Below, in pieces: positions 6,209 to 12,285 of a stretch of 29,501 nucleotides of DNA. Both the position numbers and the translations under genes were made by a program. The number at the start of each line of letters is the position of its first letter. Within the stretch, counting starts at the first letter, position 1. The notes below the pieces were generated by a model. It made no database searches. It was not told the DNA's origin and saw only the letters and a list, made by a program, of their open reading frames with translations. Source of the DNA: a virus; the IMG/VR virus record IMGVR_UViG_3300007519_000053, positions 1-29,501 of that record; one strand, 5' to 3'.

Positions 6209-6234
6209 ACAGACAAACGAAGGCTAAATGACAA

Positions 6235-7107
6235 ATGGCAAATGAAATCACTAGCCCGTTCGGCAGCGCGGTCAAGCCCCTCGACACCAAGGCGATGGCC
6301 GCACGAGCGAAGGAGAGCGCCAACGAGGCGCCGCAGCGCGGAGGCGAGAGCGAGTTTCTTAACTTCTCTGGTAAGAAAGGCGTGTACAGCGCCTTTCAGG
6401 ACGGCAAGACCGTCACTCCCGACGAGCCTTTCTTGCTGAACGTCGCGTCGTTCATGGACGGCTGGATCGCGTGGAAGGGAGGCAAGCCGGTCGCCAAGCT
6501 CTGGTACAACATCTTCACTGAGCAGCGCATCCCTGAGCCCGACCATGACCTTCATGGCCCGTACAACACCGCCAAAGGCGAGGGTTGGCAGTCACAGCGC
6601 GGTTGGCAGGCGAAGTCCTTGGACAATGACCGTCAGATCGAATTTTCGAATAGCTCTGTGTCTGGCAAAGCAGAGATGGGGGACATGCTCAAGGAAGTCT
6701 CCCGGCGCATGGCATCGGGCGAGCCGTGCTGGCCGGTGTTTGTTCACGACCTCGAACAGTTTGAGGCGCAGGGCTTCAAGAACTACAAGCCCATCTTTGC
6801 AGTGATCGGCTGGCTGGATGACGCAGCGCTGCCGGAGCTGTCGGGCGACGGAGGCTACGACCTTGACGAGCTGTTTGCTGATAGTGTCAAGCGTTTCCGT
6901 ACGGGTGCGGTCACTGGCGCACCGGAGGCCGGCGAGCCCTCGGAGAGCGAGAACCCCGGCGACGGGCTTGACGATGACGACACCGAAGACGCAGAGGTTG
7001 TGCCGGACAAGCCTGAGCCCCGTCGCCGTCGCACCAGCGAGGCCACAGTTCCCACGGCGAAAGCCGAGGCAGCAGCTACCACTTCACGCCGCCGTAGTGC
7101 GACGTAA
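6235..7107 (+). CDS. Replication-region protein with acidic linker and basic tail
   Basis: A 290-residue protein. I choose ATG 6235, which follows GAAGG at 6218-6222; the ATG at 6228 stops after a few codons. Residues 40-225 look like one globular domain rich in aromatic and beta segments (FLLNVASFMDGWIAWKGGKP, then AKLWYNIFTEQ). It is followed by an acidic stretch (about 232-258, with DDDDTEDAE), a basic RRRR patch and a Ser/Thr/Ala tail. Its place between nuclease and polymerase, together with the single domain and acidic tract, makes a single-strand DNA-binding protein a reasonable guess, but no family signature is recognised. It has its own long, structured leader. Confidence 0.6.
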   Translation: MANEITSPFGSAVKPLDTKAMAARAKESANEAPQRGGESEFLNFSGKKGVYSAFQDGKTVTPDEPFLLNVASFMDGWIAWKGGKPVAKLWYNIFTEQRIPEPDHDLHGPYNTAKGEGWQSQRGWQAKSLDNDRQIEFSNSSVSGKAEMGDMLKEVSRRMASGEPCWPVFVHDLEQFEAQGFKNYKPIFAVIGWLDDAALPELSGDGGYDLDELFADSVKRFRTGAVTGAPEAGEPSESENPGDGLDDDDTEDAEVVPDKPEPRRRRTSEATVPTAKAEAAATTSRRRSAT

Positions 7108-7109
7108 AG

Positions 7110-7158
7110 TGGTTGGAGCGCAGGGCTCGCAATCCTGTCTCGACCCTGCCTAGCAGGT
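7110..7158 (+). other. tRNA-like fragment (uncertain)
   Basis: The stretch GTGGTTGGAGCGC, then CAGGG-CTCGCAA-TCCTG, then CTCGACCCTGC reads like the 3' part of a D arm, an anticodon arm (5-bp stem, 7-nt loop with T33 and anticodon CGC) and part of a T arm. The left D-stem strand, the left T-stem strand and the acceptor stem are missing, so it is not a working tRNA. It may be a remnant, or chance hairpins. Confidence 0.25.
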
Positions 7159-7166
7159 GTTTGGGG

Positions 7167-7200
7167 TCGCCGCCGCAGTTTCCCCAGACTGCGGCGGCGA
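7167..7200 (+). terminator. Strong hairpin, terminator-like
   Basis: A perfect 13-bp stem, TCGCCGCCGCAGT with ACTGCGGCGGCGA, around the 8-nt loop TTCCCCAG. It lies 60 bp after the stop at 7107 and before the dyad at 7215. Only a weak T-rich stretch (CTACTTTA) follows, so termination could be partial, or the stem could protect or process the RNA between the 6235 gene and the polymerase genes. Confidence 0.6.
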
Positions 7201-7214
7201 TGCTACTTTAGGGA

Positions 7215-7232
7215 TTACCCTCTACAGGGGAA
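7215..7232. repeat. 18-bp dyad, copy 10 (intergenic)
   Basis: TTACCCT-CTAC-AGGGGAA, 11 bp before ATG 7244. The following CAGGTG serves as ribosome site. Confidence 0.85.
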
Positions 7233-7243
7233 ACAGGTGCTAA

Positions 7244-7501
7244 ATGACTAAGCAAACCTCATACAACGCCGCCGTGTCAGCTATTGACGCTCTTGACTGC
7301 GCGATTGACGCCCTCAGAAACGCGAGGCACCTAGTAAATCATAGTGATCTGGTTGCCCTAGAGCCGGTAGCTCCTATCATCGACAAAGCCTACAACATCG
7401 CCAACAACGCCAATGTTACGCTGCGGGGCGCTCTGCGTGATTACCTAAACGAGATCGCTACACAAGCAGAAGCCGTGCAGCAAGGGGATGATGAGGCATG
7501 A
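7244..7501 (+). CDS. Small helical protein upstream of DNA polymerase
   Basis: An 85-residue, fully helical, Ala/Asn-rich protein (NAAVSAIDALDCAIDALRNA, later KAYNIANNANVTLRGALRDY). Its stop overlaps the DNA polymerase start as ATGA (7498-7501), so the two are translationally coupled. It could be a polymerase accessory factor, but no family is recognised. The leader holds the 7167 hairpin and a dyad. Confidence 0.6.
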   Translation: MTKQTSYNAAVSAIDALDCAIDALRNARHLVNHSDLVALEPVAPIIDKAYNIANNANVTLRGALRDYLNEIATQAEAVQQGDDEA

Positions 7502-9378
7502 TTACCCAAGCTGCGTCCTACGAGAACACAGAGGCGCTGCTGTCTAAGTCTCGCGCCTCCTGTGTAATGGCTACCAGAGAGCAGGCCATGGCATGGCTGG
7601 CTACCATGGTAGACTTCGCCTTGGACTTCGAGACCACATCGCTGGACCCTCGGGTCGGGCGGGTGCGGCTCACTTCTATCTGCAATGACGACCATCACTT
7701 TATCATTGACCACGATATGTGTGGGCCGCTGTCCGACTACATTCCCCTGCTGAGGGGAAAGCCTACTGGTGCCAAGGTCGTATGGGTGTACAACTCAAAG
7801 TTTGAGACAACGTGGCTCGATCACAACGACCCTCTGTCCTTTGATAGCAGCAAGTGGATCAGGACGCGAGACGTTGACTTTCTAGCCAAGGCGCACATTG
7901 GCGGGCACCCGTCTAGCCTTGCCAAGATGGTCAAGCGCGACCTCAAGGCGATCATAGACAAGCAAGAGCAGAATAGTAACTGGGGCGATCCGTACTTGTC
8001 TCCCTCGCAGCTGGACTACGCAGGTTTCGACAGCTACTTGACGTGGCAGCTCAAGCAGCACTGGTTCGCCAAGCTGGAGCATAGCCAGATCGACGCCGCA
8101 GAGTTTGTCTTTGACTATGCCGTGCGCGGTACTACCGAGTGCGAGCGCACAGGCATAGAGCTGGACGCTGAGTACCACTCTGGCACGGTTAGCTTGTGGG
8201 AGATGAAGCACGCCACGTTCTTGCGGTACATACGCAAACTTACCCCCGAGGGGGTAATAAAGAACCTCAATAGCGACATGCAGATCGGCAAGTATCTTGC
8301 CACCATCCTACCGCAAGAAGTCATAGACCACTGGCCGCGCACTGAGAAGAAGAAGCAGATGCAGTTCGAGGGCAAGTACCTTCGGTCTATATCCAGAAAC
8401 TTCGGGTACCCGTTCTCTCGATGGTTGGCTGCGCTGGCGGGCTACAAGTATTACAGCAAGTACCTGTCCACCTACGGCGACACTCTGCTGAACAAGCAAG
8501 CGCTGAGCGGCGTAGTGACTGCGCGCTATAACATCGCGCAGGCCGCTACAGGGCGCTATTCGTCCGCTAATGTCAACAAGCAGAACATACCACGCAAGCA
8601 GGTGGTGCGCAAAGCCTTCTATGTCTCGGACCCGACACTAGAGCTCTTGTGCCTCGCGGACTACAAAGGCGTAGAGATTAGGGCGCTGGGAGAAATCTCT
8701 GGCGACAAGCAGCTGTTGTATGACGCCACGTACTCAGACGTTCACGCGGCGTCTTGCGCGGCGATTTACGACTACGCTTTGGACTGGGTGCTACAAGTGC
8801 TGAACAGCATGGGCAAGGGAGAGCTGGGAGCCAAGTACATGCTGTTGAAAGAGCAGCGCTCTAAGGCTAAGGGGTTTACCTTCCAGCTTATTTACGGTGC
8901 GGCGGCTGCCGCCCTGTCTGACGTGTTGAAGTGCTCTGTCTCCGAAGCAGAGAGCGCTCTGGACGCTTGGGTTGCTCGCTACCCGAAGGCGTACAACTAC
9001 CGTAACACTATCTATTCGCATATGCAAGTTACCCACGGCTTCATACCTATTGCCGATGGCCGCTCGGTTTACGTGCATCGTGACGACAGGACTATGCCCA
9101 TCGCCGCTAACTACGGCGTGCAAGGCATCGCCGCTTCTGTGATGTATCGGGCAGTCGGTAGGACGCACCGCCTGTTTGTGGAGAGGGACATACCAGCCAA
9201 GCTGGCTGCTACTGTACACGATGAGCTCATATCGCGCTCAGAAACATCCGCCGCAGAAGAGGCGATGGCCGCACAGATCGAGGGCATGACGCAAGCGTGG
9301 CTTGACGTGTTCCCAGGCTCCGACACTGCCAACCTGATTGACTGGAAGATCGGGACTACGTGGGCAGATAAACCGTAA
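7498..9378 (+). CDS. Family A DNA polymerase with 3'-5' exonuclease
   Basis: A 626-residue replicative DNA polymerase. The exonuclease domain has LDFETT (Asp43, Glu45), VYNSKFE (Asn99, Glu103) and DYAGFD (Tyr174, Asp178). The usual Asp of Exo II is Glu103 here. The polymerase domain shows motif A LADYKGVEIRALGE (Asp388), motif B RSKAKGFTFQLIYG (Arg454, Lys458, Phe462, Tyr466) and motif C VHDE (574-576). Motif B positions match E. coli Pol I 754, 758, 762 and 766 with a constant offset of 300, so residue 762 is Phe, as in Pol I itself. There is no 5' nuclease domain, as is normal for phage PolA. Two dyads lie inside it, in different frames (IPLLRGK near 82-88, TPEGVI near 249-254), and a third follows the stop. 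Confidence 0.95.
   Translation: MITQAASYENTEALLSKSRASCVMATREQAMAWLATMVDFALDFETTSLDPRVGRVRLTSICNDDHHFIIDHDMCGPLSDYIPLLRGKPTGAKVVWVYNSKFETTWLDHNDPLSFDSSKWIRTRDVDFLAKAHIGGHPSSLAKMVKRDLKAIIDKQEQNSNWGDPYLSPSQLDYAGFDSYLTWQLKQHWFAKLEHSQIDAAEFVFDYAVRGTTECERTGIELDAEYHSGTVSLWEMKHATFLRYIRKLTPEGVIKNLNSDMQIGKYLATILPQEVIDHWPRTEKKKQMQFEGKYLRSISRNFGYPFSRWLAALAGYKYYSKYLSTYGDTLLNKQALSGVVTARYNIAQAATGRYSSANVNKQNIPRKQVVRKAFYVSDPTLELLCLADYKGVEIRALGEISGDKQLLYDATYSDVHAASCAAIYDYALDWVLQVLNSMGKGELGAKYMLLKEQRSKAKGFTFQLIYGAAAAALSDVLKCSVSEAESALDAWVARYPKAYNYRNTIYSHMQVTHGFIPIADGRSVYVHRDDRTMPIAANYGVQGIAASVMYRAVGRTHRLFVERDIPAKLAATVHDELISRSETSAAEEAMAAQIEGMTQAWLDVFPGSDTANLIDWKIGTTWADKP
7742..7759. repeat. 18-bp dyad, copy 11 (in gene)
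   Basis: TTCCCCT-GCTG-AGGGGAA, fully symmetric arms, in the polymerase exonuclease domain, read as I-P-L-L-R-G-K, a different frame from the S-P-x-E-G copies. Confidence 0.9.
8240..8257. repeat. 18-bp dyad, copy 12 (in gene)
   Basis: TTACCCC-CGAG-GGGGTAA, the longest symmetric copy (8-bp arms around GA), in the polymerase gene between the two catalytic domains, read as T-P-E-G-V-I. Confidence 0.9.
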
Positions 9379-9395
9379 TCCCCTCCAGAGGGTAA
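9378..9395. repeat. 18-bp dyad, copy 13 (intergenic)
   Basis: ATCCCCT-CCAG-AGGGTAA. It begins on the last A of the polymerase TAA stop and ends 14 bp before ATG 9410. Confidence 0.85.
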
Positions 9396-9409
9396 ACAGG
9401 AGACTTACT

Positions 9410-9817
9410 ATGACTGGCTTTGATAAAGACCAACCGTCGTGGTTCGCTGCCGACCGGAAGGAGGTAGCTACAAGTGGCTACGCCATGCTTAACGCGGAGC
9501 AAGGGTTCTGCGACCTACTGACCAACGCTCAACGTCTGGTGGACGAGGCTTACGACACTATTCACGGGACAAACGGAACATCAACGTCCAGTGAAAAGGT
9601 AGAGCAGGCAAAAGTGGTTGTTGATACCATTACTCTGCTGTTTAGCATGTGCAGCGCTCACCATCTGGCTTATGCAGAACGTCTTGAGAGCCTGCGCAAA
9701 ATAACTGAGGCCAGACAACAGCTTTATGTTGATGAGAAGGTTGCTCGCGCAAAATATGAAGAGCTCATGTCTCAGCCTGTGCCAATGCCAGCCGGTCGGT
9801 TTCAGCGTGAGCAATGA
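9410..9817 (+). CDS. Unknown helical protein, 135 residues
   Basis: I start at ATG 9410, after CAGGAG at 9397-9402; the frame is open further upstream only inside the polymerase gene. The protein is almost all helix, with a charged coiled-coil-like C-terminal half (YAERLESLRKITEARQQLYV and onward). It lies between polymerase and RusA-like resolvase. No family is recognised. Confidence 0.6.
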   Translation: MTGFDKDQPSWFAADRKEVATSGYAMLNAEQGFCDLLTNAQRLVDEAYDTIHGTNGTSTSSEKVEQAKVVVDTITLLFSMCSAHHLAYAERLESLRKITEARQQLYVDEKVARAKYEELMSQPVPMPAGRFQREQ

Positions 9818-9839
9818 GCTTGGCGGGCGTGTATTCGGT

Positions 9840-10352
9840 ATGACTGTGCTCTCGCGCAGTATTCCAAAAGGGCGCGCCCGCGTCTCAAAGTCCGGGCATA
9901 TGTACACCCCAGAGCGAACGCGCTTGTTTGAGAAGTACATAGCGAACCTAGCAGCCATGTCTCTGGTCTATAGCATGGCGGAGTATCCCCTCAGCATACG
10001 GGTCGTTGCCGAACAGGTGCCCCCCAAGAGCTGGCCTAAATGGCATAAAGCAGCGGCGGCTGCTGGCCTAGTGTTCCCCTCTGGGGGGGATACTGACAAC
10101 CGTTTGAAGGCAATAAAAGATGCGCTTAACACCATCGTTTACGCCGACGACAAGCAGATACCGGACATTGCCATGTCTGTGCGCTATGGGGTGCGGGACG
10201 TTATCCGCATAGATTTGTACCGGGTCGGCGTCACGCTTGAAGAAGCCAAGGCGCTATACGCGGCGGGGAGGCTTAGCTATGACGAAGTTAATCGACGCGG
10301 CGTTGTCTTGGGCGGGCATGGGAGTGCCGGTGTTCCCATGCGGGACGGATAA
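9840..10352 (+). CDS. RusA-like Holliday junction resolvase
   Basis: A 170-residue protein with the RusA pattern: an N-terminal SIPKGRARVSKSGHMYTPER, then GDTDNRLKAIKDALNTIVYADDKQI at residues 83-107. The acidic residues Asp84, Asp86, Asp94 and Asp103/104, with Lys90, fit the metal-binding site of RusA enzymes, which cut branched DNA made by replication and recombination before packaging. I use ATG 9840; GTG 9807 is an alternative, and neither has a good ribosome site. Its end overlaps the primase gene by 74 bases. FPSGGD just before the catalytic DTDN comes from an 18-bp dyad. Confidence 0.85.
   Translation: MTVLSRSIPKGRARVSKSGHMYTPERTRLFEKYIANLAAMSLVYSMAEYPLSIRVVAEQVPPKSWPKWHKAAAAAGLVFPSGGDTDNRLKAIKDALNTIVYADDKQIPDIAMSVRYGVRDVIRIDLYRVGVTLEEAKALYAAGRLSYDEVNRRGVVLGGHGSAGVPMRDG
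10074..10091. repeat. 18-bp dyad, copy 14 (in gene)
   Basis: TTCCCCT-CTGG-GGGGGAT, in the resolvase gene, read as F-P-S-G-G-D in a third frame, right beside the catalytic DTDN codons. Confidence 0.85.
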
Positions 10353-12285
10353 GGCTCCGCTGGTAGCCACGGGGTTTCACGCTGCGTCCACCGACCCGGA
10401 TGCTGTACGCTCGTTGTTCGCTGGTCACGGTGAAAACATATTCATAGGCGGCGCTATGGGCGGTGACGCTGGCCTGTTCGCCTGTGATTTCGATACCTAC
10501 AAGTCGGGGGCGGCTGGTGCGTCGGCTGCTGCTTTCATGGCAGAGCTGGAAGCGCTAGATATGCTGCCGCCTACGCAGCGCCACCGGACAAAGAGCGGCG
10601 GGCTGCACCTCATCTACGAGAGCCACAACGGCTATCCCAACTGCAAGCCCGTGCCGGGTGTGGAAATCAAGGGGGAGGGCGGGTACATCATCCTGCCCCC
10701 CAGCGCTGGTTATACCATAGAGGACAATGGCGGCTTCTCTGTGGCCCCCAAGGCTTTGGTAGAGCGGCTTATCCACCAGAAGAAGCAGCACACAGCCAAG
10801 ACTGTCAGTCAGCATGAAGACGCGATCATGCGCGCGGTTGACTTTCACGATAGCGTAGCGTCGATGGTCGCAAAGCTGTTCAGACAAGGACAGCCCGCCA
10901 GCGCCGTTATGGCGCGCGTGCTCGCTGCGCTGGGCTCGTCTGTCGCAGCGTCGCCGCAGCACCCGCGACACGCTAGGTGGCTTGCTATCATGCAAGACGA
11001 CAGCGGCGAGCTGGCGCGCATGGTTGGGTCAGGACGGGACAAGTTTGACCTTAACGCTGCGACGCAAGATGCGGCTGACAGTGTGGACCCTGCCATCGCC
11101 GAACGCCTAAAGAGGGCCGCTGCCGCCGCTGGCTTTTACGCCAGCAGCGACACTGCTTATTCCCCTGCGGGGGGTATTGCTCCGCCGCCCAAAGATTACG
11201 GGGACGCTTGGCCGTTTGCAGACGATGGGTACTTTGCCCACGAAGACATAGACGTTGCTAACCAGAAGTTTACCATCTACCCGGTCTACTGCGAGAACGA
11301 AAGCGTTGTCATCGCAGCGGACCCGAAGGCAGGCAAGACCGCGATCAGCCTCAAGCTGGCGTTTGCTCTTGCTTTAGGCAAGTCGATGGGGCCGTTCAGA
11401 ATTACCGAGCCGCGCGGGGTTTTGTACTTCTCGCTGGAGGGTACGAGAGCGGTTAAGCTGCGCCTAGAAGCAGAGAAGCGCTTTCGAAGAGACGCTGGCG
11501 AGACGTTGCCGGATAAAATACCGTTCTTCGTCATAGAGAAGTCTGCTAATTTTATCACGCAGCAAGACGAGCTGGTCGGCAAGATAGTGGCTGCGGACAA
11601 GTGGTACACCAAGGACACGGGGCAACAGCTCGGGCTTATCGTAGTGGACACGTTGACTAAAGCCATGCCCGGCGCAGACCAGAATAGCGTGGACGATACG
11701 TCAAAGCTGTTTGAGCTAACGTCTAAGCTGCGCGACCATGGGGTCACTGCAACGGTGGTCTACATCCACCATACAGGAAAGGATGGCAGGACAAGAGGCT
11801 CATCTAACATCGAGGCGGAAGTCGATGTCGTTCTGAAAGTACACAAGCAGGAAGACGGCTCATCGCTGCTGTCTATCTTCATGGCCCGCAGCATTGACGA
11901 CGTAGGCATGTACAGGTTCGAGCTGCAAAGCTACGATCTGGGAGAGACCACGCAAGGTATCAAGCAGACAGCGCCCGTCGCTGTGCTGACAGAGACCAAG
12001 GAGGCGCAGGGTGAGGTCACAGAGGACGCTAGGCGTGCCCACGTCATCCGCCCGTGGCTCAAGATGCTGGTTAGCGCTGGTCCCGGCAGGTATGACATGG
12101 GCAAGCTGCTAGTGCTTGCTAAGACTGCTCGCCTAATGGCTGGCCGACAGCGGCGTGCTGACATGCTCAAAGTGCTGGATACGATCTTTAACAGGGAGAC
12201 TTCGGTGGTCCACGCTGGGCATGTTATGTCTGTGGAAACGGACGGCGACAGCTACGTAGCCGTCACCGTCCAGTCGATAGGTTGA
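10279..12285 (+). CDS. Primase-polymerase fused to RecA-fold helicase
   Basis: A 668-residue two-domain replication protein. Residues 1-160 match the prim-pol (bifunctional primase/polymerase) domain: GVPVFP, DKAPL, ACDFD (Asp70, Asp72), SGGLH (His110) and GGYIILPPS. Residues 335-530 are a RepA/AAA_25-type ATPase: Walker A ADPKAGKTA (348-356), Walker B LGLIVVDTL (Asp457), then IHHTGKDGRTRGSSN (496-510). It would prime and unwind DNA at the fork with the polymerase encoded upstream. I start at ATG 10279, after GGGGAGG, inside the resolvase gene; 10237 has no ribosome site. SPAGGI in the linker between the domains (near 295-300) is encoded by a dyad. It is the last + strand gene. Confidence 0.9.
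   Translation: MTKLIDAALSWAGMGVPVFPCGTDKAPLVATGFHAASTDPDAVRSLFAGHGENIFIGGAMGGDAGLFACDFDTYKSGAAGASAAAFMAELEALDMLPPTQRHRTKSGGLHLIYESHNGYPNCKPVPGVEIKGEGGYIILPPSAGYTIEDNGGFSVAPKALVERLIHQKKQHTAKTVSQHEDAIMRAVDFHDSVASMVAKLFRQGQPASAVMARVLAALGSSVAASPQHPRHARWLAIMQDDSGELARMVGSGRDKFDLNAATQDAADSVDPAIAERLKRAAAAAGFYASSDTAYSPAGGIAPPPKDYGDAWPFADDGYFAHEDIDVANQKFTIYPVYCENESVVIAADPKAGKTAISLKLAFALALGKSMGPFRITEPRGVLYFSLEGTRAVKLRLEAEKRFRRDAGETLPDKIPFFVIEKSANFITQQDELVGKIVAADKWYTKDTGQQLGLIVVDTLTKAMPGADQNSVDDTSKLFELTSKLRDHGVTATVVYIHHTGKDGRTRGSSNIEAEVDVVLKVHKQEDGSSLLSIFMARSIDDVGMYRFELQSYDLGETTQGIKQTAPVAVLTETKEAQGEVTEDARRAHVIRPWLKMLVSAGPGRYDMGKLLVLAKTARLMAGRQRRADMLKVLDTIFNRETSVVHAGHVMSVETDGDSYVAVTVQSIG
11160..11177. repeat. 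18-bp dyad, copy 15 (in gene)
   Basis: TTCCCCT-GCGG-GGGGTAT, in the primase-helicase gene, read as S-P-A-G-G-I in the linker between the two domains. Confidence 0.85.
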
